Positions 35,311 through 44,866 of a stretch of 58,329 nucleotides of DNA are shown here, one piece after another. The stretch is from Streptococcus oralis (lineage in GTDB: Bacteria > Bacillota > Bacilli > Lactobacillales > Streptococcaceae): contig NZ_JUOS01000173.1 of assembly GCF_001075875.1 (NCBI RefSeq), positions 1 to 58,329 on the forward strand, written 5' to 3'. Within the stretch, counting starts at the first letter, position 1, and every line of letters starts with the position of its first letter. The notes below the pieces were generated by a model. That model did not search any database, was not told where the DNA came from, and saw only the letters and a list, made by a program, of their open reading frames with translations. The position numbers were made by a program, and so were the translations under genes.

Positions 35311-37175
35311 GTGATTTTATTGTTGAAAAACTAAGTAAATCCGTTGGAGACAAGACTGTCTTTAAGGATATTTCCTTTATCATTCATGACTTGGACAGAA
35401 TCGGTCTTATCGGCGTCAATGGAACTGGGAAAACAACCCTTTTAGATGTACTTTCAGGAGTTTCTGGTTTTGATGGTGATGTGAGCCCTTTTTCGGCAAA
35501 AAATGATTACAAGATTGGCTATTTGACTCAGGACCCAGATTTTGATGATAACAAGACTGTCTTGGATACTGTTCTATCGAGTGATTTGAAAGAAATCCAG
35601 TTGATCCGTGAGTATGAATTGCTCATGCTCAACTACAGTGAGGATAAGCAGGCACGTTTGGAAAGGGTTATGTCAGAGATGGATTCCCTCCAAGCTTGGG
35701 AAATTGAGAGTCAGGTCAAGACCGTTCTCAGCAAGTTGGGTATTCAGGATTTATCAACTCCCGTTGGAGCCCTATCAGGTGGTTTGCGAAGACGGGTTCA
35801 GTTGGCGCAAGTCCTTCTGGGCAACCATGATCTTCTGCTTCTTGATGAGCCTACCAACCACTTGGATATTGCCACCATTGAGTGGCTAACCCTCTTCTTG
35901 AAAAATTCCAAGAAAACAGTGTTATTTATCACCCACGACCGTTACTTCCTAGATGCGCTCTCAACGCGAATCTTTGAGTTAGACCGAGCTGGTTTGACCG
36001 AATATCAAGGAAATTACCAAGACTATGTTCGTCTCAAGGCTGAACAGGATGAGCGCGACGCAGCTCTTCTTCACAAAAAGGAACAACTCTATAAACAGGA
36101 ATTAGCCTGGATGAGAAGACAACCACAAGCTCGTGCAACCAAGCAACAGGCGCGTATTAATCGTTTCCATGACTTGAAGAAGGAAGTTTCAGATAATAGT
36201 GTTGAGACAGACTTAAGCATGAATTTTGAAACTAGCCGTATCGGTAAAAAGGTCATCGAGTTTAAGGATGTTTCCTTTGCCTATGACGACAAACAGATTC
36301 TGCAACATTTTAACCTTTTGGTTCAAGCCAAAGACCGTATCGGAATCGTTGGTGACAATGGTGTTGGGAAGTCAACCCTTCTTAACCTAATTGCAGGAAG
36401 TCTTGAACCAACTGATGGACAAGTTATCATCGGCGAAACGGTTCGCATCGCCTATTTCTCTCAACAAATCGAAGGCTTGGATGAGAGTAAGCGGGTTATC
36501 AATTATCTGCAGGAAGTGGCAGAAGAGGTTAAAACTAGCGGTGGCTCTACGACCTCTATCGCTGAGTTACTAGAACAATTTCTCTTCCCGCGTTCAACAC
36601 ACGGTACTTTGATTGAGAAGTTGTCTGGTGGTGAGAAAAAACGACTTTACCTCCTTAAACTACTCCTCGAAAAACCCAATGTGCTCCTCTTGGATGAGCC
36701 AACTAATGACCTAGACATTGCAACCTTAACTGTTCTAGAAAATTTCTTACAAGGTTTTGCAGGTCCAGTCTTAACAGTTAGTCACGACCGCTATTTCCTT
36801 GATAAAGTTGCGACTAAGATTCTTGCTTTTGAGAATGGTAGCATTCGTCCTTTCTTTGGGCATTATACCGACTACCTAGATGAAAAAGCCTTCGAAGCAG
36901 AAGCGACAAGTCAAGTTCAAAAGGCTGAGAAGGAAAAAGTCGTCAAAGTCCGTGAAGAAAAGAAACGCATGACCTACCAAGAAAAGCAAGAGTGGGCAAG
37001 TATTGAAAGTGACATCGAAGCCTTGGAAAATCGTATCTCTGTCATTGAAGAGGAAATGCAGGCCAATGGCTCGGACTTTGGGAAGTTAGCTACTCTTCAA
37101 AAAGAGTTAGATGAGAAGAATGAAGCCTTGCTTGAAAAATATGAACGCTATGAATATTTAAGTGAGTTAGCTTAA
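35307..37175 (+). CDS. ABC-F family ATPase (Uup/YdiF-like, ribosome-associated)
   Basis: 622 residues with two ATP-binding domains and no membrane part. Domain 1 has [21 protein letters not shown] and [11 protein letters not shown]; domain 2 has [21 protein letters not shown] and [11 protein letters not shown]. Both sites keep catalytic Glu. The interdomain linker (about 240-300) is charged and helical ([19 protein letters not shown]), as in ABC-F translation factors, and a C-terminal coiled coil (about 530-620) resembles Uup. ABC-F proteins act on the ribosome E site; some give antibiotic resistance, but the Uup-type layout suggests a housekeeping role. It overlaps cca by four bases. Confidence 0.9.
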   Translation: MSDFIVEKLSKSVGDKTVFKDISFIIHDLDRIGLIGVNGTGKTTLLDVLSGVSGFDGDVSPFSAKNDYKIGYLTQDPDFDDNKTVLDTVLSSDLKEIQLIREYELLMLNYSEDKQARLERVMSEMDSLQAWEIESQVKTVLSKLGIQDLSTPVGALSGGLRRRVQLAQVLLGNHDLLLLDEPTNHLDIATIEWLTLFLKNSKKTVLFITHDRYFLDALSTRIFELDRAGLTEYQGNYQDYVRLKAEQDERDAALLHKKEQLYKQELAWMRRQPQARATKQQARINRFHDLKKEVSDNSVETDLSMNFETSRIGKKVIEFKDVSFAYDDKQILQHFNLLVQAKDRIGIVGDNGVGKSTLLNLIAGSLEPTDGQVIIGETVRIAYFSQQIEGLDESKRVINYLQEVAEEVKTSGGSTTSIAELLEQFLFPRSTHGTLIEKLSGGEKKRLYLLKLLLEKPNVLLLDEPTNDLDIATLTVLENFLQGFAGPVLTVSHDRYFLDKVATKILAFENGSIRPFFGHYTDYLDEKAFEAEATSQVQKAEKEKVVKVREEKKRMTYQEKQEWASIESDIEALENRISVIEEEMQANGSDFGKLATLQKELDEKNEALLEKYERYEYLSELA

Positions 37176-37780
37176 TGGAAGAAAAAATTATCAAATGGAG
37201 CAGTAAGAAAATCATTTGGACTATTCTTCTCTGCTTCCTTGAGTTAGCTTTTCTTCTTTGGATCCTATCTTTTATGATGACCTATCCCAAGGAGGCACCT
37301 GTGGGATTGGTGGCATTAAGACTCTTTGTCTTATTCTTAATCATCATTGTTGGATGGATTTTGTATGAACGTTTGCGACTTCTTTTTTCAGATAAAGAGT
37401 ATTTGAAATGTACGGCCCAAGGTTTTTCCTATAAGCCACATCCTAAAAAAGATTGGCAGTTTTATTCCTGGGGGCAAGTAGAAACATTTTCTCTAATGAG
37501 AATCAAGGGTGGTAGAAGTTCAAGGGATTTTTATACTATTGAAGTTCATTTTAATGATAAAGATCTTTTGAAAACCAACTCTTTATGGAATCGTCTACGA
37601 AGTAGATTTTCGACTGCAAAGCAATCAAATGTTTTGAAAATCCCAATCTATTTGCTGGACGTCGGTTTACCGCGAAGAGTATTTGAAACCATGTCCTACT
37701 TTGAGCGAGAGTGGCGAATCCAACAAAATCGTCAACGCAATCAAAAATCTAAAAGCAAAAAGAAGGAAAGATTTCATTAA
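37175..37780 (+). CDS. Two-pass membrane protein of unknown function
   Basis: 201 residues. Two membrane segments (about 12-35 and 43-63) are followed by a cytoplasmic domain of about 110 residues that looks like a PH-type bacterial membrane-associated domain (YLKCTAQGFSYK, WGQVETFSLM, FYTIEVHF, VLKIPIYLLDVG). The C-terminus is strongly basic (QRNQKSKSKKKERFH). Its start overlaps the ABC-F stop by one base, so it is coupled to the dapB operon. I do not recognise a named family with certainty. Confidence 0.7.
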   Translation: MEEKIIKWSSKKIIWTILLCFLELAFLLWILSFMMTYPKEAPVGLVALRLFVLFLIIIVGWILYERLRLLFSDKEYLKCTAQGFSYKPHPKKDWQFYSWGQVETFSLMRIKGGRSSRDFYTIEVHFNDKDLLKTNSLWNRLRSRFSTAKQSNVLKIPIYLLDVGLPRRVFETMSYFEREWRIQQNRQRNQKSKSKKKERFH

Positions 37781-37860
37781 ACGAGCAATAGTTATAGATC
37801 TGATTAGAAGCCTTGGGCTCAGTTTCCAGGGTTTCTTTCTATTTCTCTTTTCTAAGATTT

Positions 37861-37870
37861 ATGGTATAAT
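37861..37870 (+). promoter_or_regulatory. apt promoter, extended -10
   Basis: ATGGTATAAT with TATAAT at 37865-37870; the -35 is weak. Confidence 0.6.
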
Positions 37871-37902
37871 AGGGAGTAAAAACTTAAAAAGAAAGAAATG
37901 CT

Positions 37903-38415
37903 ATGAACTTAAAAGATTACATTGCAAGTATTGAAAATTATCCACAAGAAGGAATTACATTCCGTGATATCAGCCCATTGATGGCAGATGGAAATGCCTA
38001 CAGTTATGCTGTTCGTGAAATTGTTCAATATGCTACTGACAAAAAAATTGATATGATCGTAGGACCAGAAGCACGTGGATTTATCGTTGGATGTCCAGTC
38101 GCTTTTGAGTTGGGAATTGGTTTTGCACCTGTGCGTAAACCAGGAAAATTACCACGCGAAGTTATTTCAGCTGACTACGAAAAAGAATATGGAGTTGATA
38201 CTTTGACTATGCACGCAGATGCTATCAAACCAGGTCAACGTGTTCTGATCGTAGATGACCTTTTGGCAACAGGTGGTACTGTGAAAGCAACCATCGAAAT
38301 GATTGAAAAACTTGGTGGTATCGTAGCAGGTTGTGCCTTCTTGATCGAACTGGATGAACTCAAAGGTCGTGAAGCTATCGGAGATTACGACTATAAAGTG
38401 CTGATGCATTATTAA
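37903..38415 (+). CDS. apt: Adenine phosphoribosyltransferase
   Basis: 170 residues, normal length. The PRPP-binding motif is [16 protein letters not shown] at about 110-125, and [15 protein letters not shown] and [10 protein letters not shown] are typical of Apt. It salvages adenine to AMP using PRPP. The ribosome binding site (AGAAAG) is weak, but the ATG and N-terminus [10 protein letters not shown] match family starts. It has its own promoter and terminator. Confidence 0.96.
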   Translation: MNLKDYIASIENYPQEGITFRDISPLMADGNAYSYAVREIVQYATDKKIDMIVGPEARGFIVGCPVAFELGIGFAPVRKPGKLPREVISADYEKEYGVDTLTMHADAIKPGQRVLIVDDLLATGGTVKATIEMIEKLGGIVAGCAFLIELDELKGREAIGDYDYKVLMHY

Positions 38416-38417
38416 TG

Positions 38418-38446
38418 AAAAACAGTCCCTAGGGCTGTTTTCTCTT
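38418..38446 (+). terminator. Terminator after apt
   Basis: AAAACAG...CTGTTTT stem with inner CCC/GGG pairing, then TCTCTT. Confidence 0.7.
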
Positions 38447-38487
38447 CATTTGATATAAAAATAAGCTATATCTAGTTAGAGAAAAAT

Positions 38488-38504
38488 TATAATTGAAAAC
38501 TATA
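38488..38504. promoter_or_regulatory. MET-box: MetR/MtaR-type operator over the metA promoter
   Basis: TATAATT-GAA-AACTATA matches the streptococcal MET-box consensus TATAGTTtnaAACTATA with one mismatch in the arms. It overlaps the -35 hexamer (38493-38498) of the metA promoter. LysR-type MetR/MtaR regulators use this box for methionine genes. Confidence 0.7.
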
Positions 38505-38521
38505 TCTTCATACAGTATAAT
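38493..38521 (+). promoter_or_regulatory. metA promoter
   Basis: TTGAAA (38493-38498), 17-base spacer, TATAAT (38516-38521). The 80-base leader that follows contains a hairpin with a 7-bp stem (CGTCAGC / GTTGACG, one wobble) around 38538-38561. Confidence 0.75.
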
Positions 38522-38606
38522 AAAGGGAAAGAGAAACGTCAGCATTTTTCCCCGTTGACGATACCATGTTTACTTGAGTCCAATATGATACAGTAAGGAG
38601 ATTTCT

Positions 38607-39551
38607 ATGCCGATTCGAATTGATAAAAAATTACCAGCAGTTGAGATTTTACGAACGGAAAATATTTTCGTCATGGATGACCAGAGGGCGGCTCATCAGG
38701 ATATTCGACCACTGAAAATTCTGATTTTAAACTTGATGCCACTGAAAATGGTTACAGAAACTCAGCTTTTACGCCATTTAGCCAATACTCCTTTGCAGTT
38801 AGATATTGAATTTTTATATATGGAAAGTCATCAGTCGAAAACAACTCGTTCTGAGCATATGAAGACTTTTTATAAGACCTTCTCAGAAGTTCAAGACCAG
38901 TATTTTGATGGCTTGATTATTACAGGTGCTCCAGTTGAACATCTCCCTTTTGAAGAAGTGGACTATTGGGAGGAATTTACTAAGGTTATCGATTGGTCTA
39001 AGACTCATGTCTTTTCAACCCTGTATATTTGCTGGGGAGCACAAGCGGGTCTATACTATCGCTATGGCGTAGATAAATACCAGATGGACCAGAAGCTTTC
39101 TGGGATTTATTCTCAAGATGTTTTGAAAGAAGGTCATCTTCTACTGAGAGGTTTTGATGATTTATATGTATCCCCTCATTCTCGCCATACAGAAGTCCAC
39201 AAAGAAGATATTCTAAACAAAACAAATCTAGAGATTTTAGCATCAGGAGAAGAGGTAGGAGTCTCTATCCTTGCGAGTCGAGATTTGAGAGAAGTCTATA
39301 GCTTTGGGCATTTAGAGTATGATCGCGATACGCTCGCAAAGGAATATTTTAGAGATCTAGATGCTGGTTTAGATCCACATATACCAGAAAATTATTTCAA
39401 AAATGATGACATTCATGAACTTCCTTGTATGAGGTGGAGTTCATCTGCAGCCCTCTTTTTCAGTAACTGGGTAAATTATGCAGTATACCAAGAAACGCCT
39501 TTTGAGTGGAAGAGTGTAGAAGATGATGTGTCTCATTTTGGATATTTATAA
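38607..39551 (+). CDS. metA: Homoserine O-acetyltransferase, MetA type
   Basis: 314 residues of the MetA (glutamine-amidotransferase-like) family. The nucleophile is C142 in [12 protein letters not shown], and the catalytic His/Glu pair lies in SFGHLEYD. Residue 111 is Glu ([10 protein letters not shown]); in characterised MetA proteins Glu111 selects acetyl-CoA whereas Gly111 selects succinyl-CoA. I therefore call it an acetyltransferase even though the family name is often homoserine O-succinyltransferase. It makes O-acetylhomoserine for methionine synthesis. AAGGAGA is well placed. Control by methionine through the MET-box is expected. Confidence 0.92.
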   Translation: MPIRIDKKLPAVEILRTENIFVMDDQRAAHQDIRPLKILILNLMPLKMVTETQLLRHLANTPLQLDIEFLYMESHQSKTTRSEHMKTFYKTFSEVQDQYFDGLIITGAPVEHLPFEEVDYWEEFTKVIDWSKTHVFSTLYICWGAQAGLYYRYGVDKYQMDQKLSGIYSQDVLKEGHLLLRGFDDLYVSPHSRHTEVHKEDILNKTNLEILASGEEVGVSILASRDLREVYSFGHLEYDRDTLAKEYFRDLDAGLDPHIPENYFKNDDIHELPCMRWSSSAALFFSNWVNYAVYQETPFEWKSVEDDVSHFGYL

Positions 39552-39559
39552 GAGGAATT

Positions 39560-40234
39560 ATGACATATTTAGATGCTTTCAAATCAGGGAATTTGGTCTT
39601 ACCAAGTGCTCTGTTCTTAAACTACAATCAACTTTTCTCATCAAGCGATGATTTCTTAGTTTGGCAATTCTTTTACCTACAAAATACAACAGCCTTAGGG
39701 GAATTGTCCCCAAGTCAAATCGCAGAGAAAATTGGCAAGCAAGTCTTTGAAGTCAATCAAGCTATTTCGCGCTTGACAGAAAAAGGCTTACTTCAATACC
39801 GAACCATTGAACTCAATGGTGAGATAGAAGTGATTTTTGATGCGACTTTAGCTTTAGAGCGCTTAGACCAACTTTTTGAAAAGCAAGAACCTAGCCAAGC
39901 GCTACCCGCTAAAAATGATTTGAAAGACTTGGTGGAAACCTTCCAACAAGAGCTAGGTCGTCTCTTAAGTCCTTTTGAAATCGAAGATTTAGAAAAGAGT
40001 TTGAAAGAAGACGGGACCAGTGCGGACCTGATTAAAGAAGCCCTACGTGAGGCTGTTTTGAATGGAAAACCAAATTGGAAGTACATCCAGGCTATCCTAA
40101 GAAACTGGCGTCATGAAGGTATTAAGAGTGTAGTCCAGGTAGAGGCTAAGCGTCAGGAGAGAGAAGCGACTAATCCTCAAAATGTTCAAGTTTCTGCAGA
40201 TTTTCAAAATGCTATGGATCTTTGGAAAGACTAA
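39560..40234 (+). CDS. dnaD: DnaD-domain primosomal protein
   Basis: 224 residues. An N-terminal winged-helix domain (about 1-100: LSPSQIAEKIGKQVFEVNQAISRLTEKGLL) is followed by the DnaD C-terminal domain with the family's YIQAILRNWRHEGI near 175-190. DnaD loads the replicative helicase during restart and initiation. AGAGGAA precedes the ATG, eight bases after metA, so the two genes may share the metA transcript. A strong terminator follows. Confidence 0.93.
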   Translation: MTYLDAFKSGNLVLPSALFLNYNQLFSSSDDFLVWQFFYLQNTTALGELSPSQIAEKIGKQVFEVNQAISRLTEKGLLQYRTIELNGEIEVIFDATLALERLDQLFEKQEPSQALPAKNDLKDLVETFQQELGRLLSPFEIEDLEKSLKEDGTSADLIKEALREAVLNGKPNWKYIQAILRNWRHEGIKSVVQVEAKRQEREATNPQNVQVSADFQNAMDLWKD

Positions 40235-40253
40235 TTTTAAGTATTGATAATAG

Positions 40254-40302
40254 AAAAAATGCCTACAGGCTAGAAAGAAAATCTAGCTTGTGGGCATTTT
40301 TT
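40254..40302 (+). terminator. Long terminator hairpin after dnaD
   Basis: AAAATGCC / GGCATTTT outer stem, ACA(G)GCTAG / CTAGC(T)TGT inner stem, T-tail. Confidence 0.9.
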
Positions 40303-40310
40303 GTGTGTTT

Positions 40311-40463
40311 TATACTCAATGAAAATCAAAGAGCAAACTAGGAAGGGAGCCGCAGGTTGCTCAAAACACCGTTTTGAGGTTGTGGATAGAACTGACGAAG
40401 TCAGTAACACATATACGGCAAGGAGAAGCTGACGTGGTTTGAAGAGATTTTCGAAGAGTATTA
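40311..40463. repeat. BOX element (boxA-boxB-boxC)
   Basis: A 153-base copy of the pneumococcal-type BOX repeat. It starts TATACTCAATGAAAATC (boxA), contains ATACGGCAAGG..GCTGACG (the region matched by the BOX-PCR primer) and ends GATTTTCGAAGAGTATTA (boxC). Its length fits one boxA, one boxB and one boxC. It lies between the dnaD terminator and the 3' end of the convergent amylase gene. BOX elements are non-autonomous repeats that fold into stable RNA and can affect neighbouring gene expression. Confidence 0.93.
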
Positions 40464-40468
40464 ATTGA

Positions 40469-41920
40469 TTAGTTAGCCAGTCCCCATACACTAAGAGAGC
40501 ATTCTGTAACTGGGAAATCTCCATAACCTTCAGCATTGATGGTTACTTGGTCAGGATGGTTACCTAGCAAATCAACAAAGGTTTGGTCAGCCCATTCCTG
40601 ACCGACGAACATGATTTTGGAGTTTGCTTTGGCATTAGAAATCACGATGGCAAGTGGTGATTGATTGTCAGCTCCTGAACGAATCCAACCGATACAATTA
40701 GGGTCATCAAAGTAGTCGGTTTGCTCTCCATAAGCCAACTCTTTTCGGATAGCTAGCAAACGGTCAAGAACATCTTTGAAATCTTGCTGAGCATATTGAC
40801 CAGAAATACCATAGTAGTCTCCATAAAAGACACATGGGAGCCCCTGCTCACGCAAAAGAATGAGGGCATAGGCTGCTGGTTTAAACCATTCTTCAACAGT
40901 GGATTCAAGTGCTTGGCCACGTTGAGTATCATGGTTATCGACAAAGGTTACAGCTCGGTCTGGATTGAGTTGTACTAGACTATCCTCAAAGATGGTTGTC
41001 AAATCATAGTTTTCTCCAGCTTTGCTTGCTTCAAAGAGATTTTGGTGAAGGCGAACATCGACAAGATCAAAGCGTTCTTCAATTTTTTCAAGGTAGTCCA
41101 GATTTGCTTCCTTGTCTGGATTCCAGAATTCTCCAAAGACATAGAAATCTTGGCCATATTTTTCTTTGATATCGCGAATGAAATTGCGCATAAAGAAAGA
41201 GTCAATGTGTTTGACTGCATCCAAACGGAAACCAGTTACACCAGTCGTTTCCATAAACCAATCTGCCCAATCGTAGATATTTTTTATCACTTCAGGATGT
41301 TTGAAATCTAGATCGGCATACATGAGATAGTCGTAATTGCCATTCTCATTGTCGACTAATTCCTCATGAGCCCAGCCTTTGTTGTCTCCCTGTATCAGAT
41401 AGATTCCAGATTTACGGCGTTTAGCATCGTAGTCAGTTCCAGTAAAGTGGTACCAGTGCCAGTGGAAGTCATTGTAGGTATTTTGTCGTCCATCAAAAGA
41501 AAAACCAGTCCAGCCATTGATGGTAAAAGGTTCTCCTAGTTCCACAGTTCGATCTTCTGGATCCACTTCGATAACTTGAAAAGATTCTAAATGGTCAGCG
41601 GCTGCCTTATGATTTAAGACGATATCAGCCATTGGTTGAATCCCATGAGATTTTAAAGTTTGGATGGCATGAAGATAGTCTTCCTTAAAGCCATACTTAG
41701 TACGTACAGTACCCTTCTGATTAAATTCTCCAAGGTCAAACAAGTCATAGACGCCGTAACCAACATCTTTTTCATTTGTTGCTTTAAAAGCAGGTGGCAT
41801 CCAAATGTGACTAATGCCTAAATTAGCTAGGTGTTCAGCGTCGTCAGCTAGGCGCATCCAGTGTTTTCCATCGTGGGGGAGATACCATTCAAAATATTGC
41901 ATTAGGGTTTGATTTTTCAT
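40469..41920 (-). CDS. amyA: Cytoplasmic alpha-amylase, GH13 (subfamily 5 type)
   Basis: 483 residues without signal peptide, hence intracellular. The four GH13 regions are visible: DIVLNH, GFRLDAVKH (nucleophile Asp), FGEFWNPD (acid/base Glu) and FVDNHDTQ. The N-terminus MKNQTLMQYFEWYLP is that of cytoplasmic bacterial alpha-amylases that hydrolyse imported maltodextrins or storage glucan. AAGAGGATA precedes the ATG. The promoter carries a perfect 16-bp MalR/CcpA-type operator across its -35, predicting repression without maltodextrin and/or in glucose. Confidence 0.93.
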   Translation of the reverse strand: MKNQTLMQYFEWYLPHDGKHWMRLADDAEHLANLGISHIWMPPAFKATNEKDVGYGVYDLFDLGEFNQKGTVRTKYGFKEDYLHAIQTLKSHGIQPMADIVLNHKAAADHLESFQVIEVDPEDRTVELGEPFTINGWTGFSFDGRQNTYNDFHWHWYHFTGTDYDAKRRKSGIYLIQGDNKGWAHEELVDNENGNYDYLMYADLDFKHPEVIKNIYDWADWFMETTGVTGFRLDAVKHIDSFFMRNFIRDIKEKYGQDFYVFGEFWNPDKEANLDYLEKIEERFDLVDVRLHQNLFEASKAGENYDLTTIFEDSLVQLNPDRAVTFVDNHDTQRGQALESTVEEWFKPAAYALILLREQGLPCVFYGDYYGISGQYAQQDFKDVLDRLLAIRKELAYGEQTDYFDDPNCIGWIRSGADNQSPLAIVISNAKANSKIMFVGQEWADQTFVDLLGNHPDQVTINAEGYGDFPVTECSLSVWGLAN

Positions 41921-41952
41921 AGTTTATCCTCTTACTTACAGTGATGAGAATT

Positions 41953-41991
41953 ATTGTAGCATAAAGTCAGTTTCTGCGCAAACGTTTGCGC
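41953..41991 (-). promoter_or_regulatory. amyA promoter with MalR/CcpA-like operator
   Basis: Read on the minus strand: TTGCGC (-35, complement of 41976-41981), 17-base spacer with TGC, TACAAT (-10, complement of 41953-41958). A perfect 16-bp palindrome GCGCAAACGTTTGCGC (41976-41991) includes the -35. It has the CGCAAACGTTTGCG core of pneumococcal MalR operators, which belong to the same LacI/GalR class as cre sites. Confidence 0.75.
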
Positions 41992-42023
41992 TTAAATTAA
42001 ACTCTTTAAATTTTATGTCTATT

Positions 42024-42044
42024 TTTCAACTAGAAGTGTTGAAA
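42024..42044. other. Inverted repeat in the amyA / rRNA methyltransferase intergenic region
   Basis: TTTCAAC-TAGAAGT-GTTGAAA, perfect 7-bp arms, role unknown. The rest of the 245-base region holds the two divergent promoters and otherwise AT-rich sequence with no supported gene. Confidence 0.35.
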
Positions 42045-42129
42045 TATATAAAATAAAAATAGTAGGACTAATGGGAGGAAAAATTCTCTCAGATAGGGCA
42101 AGATGATGGATGAATCAATAGTTTCTATT

Positions 42130-42158
42130 TTGTGAATTGTTATAAAATTTGTTATAAT
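42130..42158 (+). promoter_or_regulatory. Promoter of the RlmI-like gene and aromatic operon, start-codon proximal
   Basis: TTGTGA (42130-42135), 17-base spacer ending in TGT, TATAAT (42153-42158). Seven bases separate the -10 from the ATG at 42166, with no Shine-Dalgarno. Confidence 0.75.
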
Positions 42159-42165
42159 AGTGTTT

Positions 42166-43329
42166 ATGAATAAAGTATTCGTCAGTAGACGTGTTGAAAA
42201 AAAACTAAACCAAGGTCTAGTACTTTTGGAGGAAATTGATTTTCCAGAACTATCTGAAACTGATCAAGAAGTCGAGTTATTGAGTCAAAACAAGCAGTTT
42301 TTGGGCAAGGCCTATTTATCTCGTCAAAATAAGGGAATTGGTTGGTTTGTAACGAACCAGAAGCTTTCTTTTAACCAAAAATTCTTTGAAAGTTTGTTTG
42401 AAAAAGCCAAACAAAAACGTTCTGCTTACTATCAAGATGGGTTGACAACTGCCTTTCGTTTGTTTAATCAAGAAGGCGATGGTTTTGGTGGAATGACTTT
42501 GGATCTTTATGGAGATTATGTTGTTTTTTCATGGTATAACTCCTATATCTATGGGCTTCGCCAACAGATCTTAGCAGCTTTTGCTCAGGTTTTCCCTGAA
42601 GTCTTAGGTGCCTATGAAAAGATTCGTTTTAAAGGTCTAGACTATGAGTCTGCCCATATCTATGGTCAAGAAGCACCAGAAAATTTTACAGTTCTTGAGA
42701 ATGGTGTCCTCTATCAAGTCTTTATGAACGACGGTCTTATGACAGGCATCTTCTTGGACCAACATGAAGTGCGTGGTAGCTTGGTTGATGGTTTAGCCAT
42801 GGGTAAGTCCTTGCTAAACATGTTTTCCTACACAGCAGCTTTCTCAGTTGCTGCAGCTATGGGGGGAGCTAGTGAAACAACCTCTGTAGACCTAGCCAAA
42901 CGTTCAAGAGAACTGTCAGAAGCTCATTTTCATGCCAATGGACTCAGTCTTGACAGTCATCGTTTCATCGTCATGGATGTCTTTGAATACTTTAAATACG
43001 CTAAACGTAAGGGCTTGTCTTATGATGTGATCGTTCTGGATCCACCTAGCTTTGCCCGTAATAAAAAGCAAACTTTCTCTGTAGCTAAGGACTATCACAA
43101 GTTGATTTCCCAGAGTTTAGAGATTTTAAATCCGGGAGGTATGATCATTGCTAGCACCAATGCTGCCAATGTTTCCCGTCAAAAATTTATAGAACAAATC
43201 GACAAAGGATTTGCAGGAAGAAAGTACCAGGTTCTTAATAAATATGGACTTCCAGCAGACTTTGTCTACAATGAAAAAGATGAAAGTAGTAATTACCTTA
43301 AGGTGATTAGCATGAAGGTAACTAAATGA
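42166..43329 (+). CDS. Class I rRNA methyltransferase, RlmI/YwbD-like
   Basis: 387 residues. The N-terminal part has a PUA-like RNA-binding fold (about 1-75), a middle domain follows ([20 protein letters not shown]), and the C-terminal Rossmann methyltransferase has [16 protein letters not shown] and the catalytic [14 protein letters not shown]. RlmI of E. coli makes m5C in 23S rRNA; this relative's exact target is unknown. GTG at 42160 is in frame but lies one base from the -10 box, so the ATG at 42166 is used, giving a probable leaderless mRNA. It overlaps aroD by four bases and so heads the aromatic operon. Confidence 0.88.
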   Translation: MNKVFVSRRVEKKLNQGLVLLEEIDFPELSETDQEVELLSQNKQFLGKAYLSRQNKGIGWFVTNQKLSFNQKFFESLFEKAKQKRSAYYQDGLTTAFRLFNQEGDGFGGMTLDLYGDYVVFSWYNSYIYGLRQQILAAFAQVFPEVLGAYEKIRFKGLDYESAHIYGQEAPENFTVLENGVLYQVFMNDGLMTGIFLDQHEVRGSLVDGLAMGKSLLNMFSYTAAFSVAAAMGGASETTSVDLAKRSRELSEAHFHANGLSLDSHRFIVMDVFEYFKYAKRKGLSYDVIVLDPPSFARNKKQTFSVAKDYHKLISQSLEILNPGGMIIASTNAANVSRQKFIEQIDKGFAGRKYQVLNKYGLPADFVYNEKDESSNYLKVISMKVTK

Positions 43330-44003
43330 AATTAGTCGTTTCAGTAATGCCAAAGAGTTTAGAAGAGGCGCAAGGAATCGATGCCATGCGGTATATCGAT
43401 GCTGATATCATTGAGTGGCGTGCCGACTTCCTACCAAAGGAAGTCATTTTACAGGTAGCTCCAGCTATTTTTGAAAAATTTGCAGGCCGCGAACTCCTCT
43501 TTACCCTGCGAACTCGTGCTGAGGGAGGCGAGATCGATTTGGATTCGGCGGAGTATGTACAAATTATCAAAGATGTAGCTCAACTCTATCAACCTGAATA
43601 TATCGATTTTGAGTATTTTTCTCACAAGGATGTTTTCGAAGAAATGCTTGATTTTCCAAATCTAGTTTTGAGTTATCATAATTTCCAAGAAACTCCAGAG
43701 AATATGATGGAAATCTTATCCGAGCTAACCAGTCTAACGCCAAAAGTGGTTAAAGTATCGGTTATGGCTCATACAGAACAAGATGTATTGGACCTTATGA
43801 ACTTTACGCGTGGCTTTAAAACACTGAACCCAGAACAAGAATATGTGACGATTTCTATGGGGAAAATGGGTAAGGTTTCTCGTATCACTTCAGATGTGAC
43901 GGGTTCTAGCTGGTCTTTTGCAAGTCTGGACGAAGCCAGTGCTCCAGGACAGATTTCTCTATCTAGCATGAAAAAAATTAGGGAGATACTAAATGAAGAT
44001 TGA
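43326..44003 (+). CDS. aroD: 3-dehydroquinate dehydratase, type I
   Basis: 225 residues, the usual type I size. The Schiff-base lysine lies in [13 protein letters not shown], the catalytic His in [12 protein letters not shown], and EWRADFLP and TLRTRAEGG are substrate-binding segments. It forms 3-dehydroshikimate in the shikimate pathway. Its ATGA overlap with the methyltransferase gene and its overlap with aroE suggest strict translational coupling. Confidence 0.95.
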   Translation: MKLVVSVMPKSLEEAQGIDAMRYIDADIIEWRADFLPKEVILQVAPAIFEKFAGRELLFTLRTRAEGGEIDLDSAEYVQIIKDVAQLYQPEYIDFEYFSHKDVFEEMLDFPNLVLSYHNFQETPENMMEILSELTSLTPKVVKVSVMAHTEQDVLDLMNFTRGFKTLNPEQEYVTISMGKMGKVSRITSDVTGSSWSFASLDEASAPGQISLSSMKKIREILNED

Positions 44004-44850
44004 TGGCTACACACGTTTAGCAGCTGTAGTCGCCAATCCTATCAAACACTCCATTTCACCCTTCATTCACAATCAAGCTTTTGAGGCAACCAATACCAAT
44101 GGGGTTTATCTTGCTTGGGAGGTAGAAGGAACTGACTTGGCAGAAACAGCTGCCAACATTCGTCGTTACCAGATGTTTGGAATCAATCTTTCTATGCCCT
44201 ACAAGGAACAGGTGATTCCTTATTTGGATCAATTGAGTGAAGAAGCTCGTTTGATTGGTGCTGTCAATACAGTGGTGAATCGAGAGGGAACTTTAATTGG
44301 ATATAACACAGATGGCAAGGGATTCTTTAAGAGCTTGCCTTCTTTTAAAATATCAGGGAAAAGAATGGTCTTGTTAGGAGCAGGTGGCGCAGCCAAGGCA
44401 ATTTTGGCACAGGCAATCTTGGATGGAGTCAGTCAAGTTTCTGTCTTTGTACGCTCGGCTTCAATGGAAAAAACAAAACCTTACTTAGAAAAGCTACAGT
44501 ATGAAACAGGTTTTAGAGTAGATTTGTTTGCCTTAGAGGATGCTCAAGAGCTCCAAGAGAACATTCGAAAAGCTGAACTCTTGGTCAATGCGACCAGTGT
44601 GGGGATGGATGGAGCATCTCAGCCAATCCCAATAAGTATCGTTTTACCAGAGAGGCTCTTGGTAGCAGATGTGATTTATCAACCCTTTGAAACACCATTT
44701 CTAAAGTGGGCAAGAAACCAGGGCAATCAAGCTATCAATGGCCTAGGCATGTTGCTTTACCAAGCGGCGGAAGCTTTTCAGTTATGGACAGGCAAGGAAA
44801 TGCCAACAGATCAAATCTGGGAATTACTAAAACAAAAGTATCAAAAATGA
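43993..44850 (+). CDS. aroE: Shikimate dehydrogenase
   Basis: 285 residues. Substrate-binding [13 protein letters not shown], catalytic [14 protein letters not shown] (Lys) and NTDGKGF are followed by the NADP-binding [14 protein letters not shown] and the C-terminal [16 protein letters not shown]. It reduces 3-dehydroshikimate to shikimate. It overlaps aroD by 11 bases. One detail: the family's usual GDNTDG loop region here reads YNTDGKG, still carrying the catalytic aspartate. Confidence 0.95.
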   Translation: MKIDGYTRLAAVVANPIKHSISPFIHNQAFEATNTNGVYLAWEVEGTDLAETAANIRRYQMFGINLSMPYKEQVIPYLDQLSEEARLIGAVNTVVNREGTLIGYNTDGKGFFKSLPSFKISGKRMVLLGAGGAAKAILAQAILDGVSQVSVFVRSASMEKTKPYLEKLQYETGFRVDLFALEDAQELQENIRKAELLVNATSVGMDGASQPIPISIVLPERLLVADVIYQPFETPFLKWARNQGNQAINGLGMLLYQAAEAFQLWTGKEMPTDQIWELLKQKYQK

Positions 44851-44866
44851 AAAAAGGAGAACTGCT

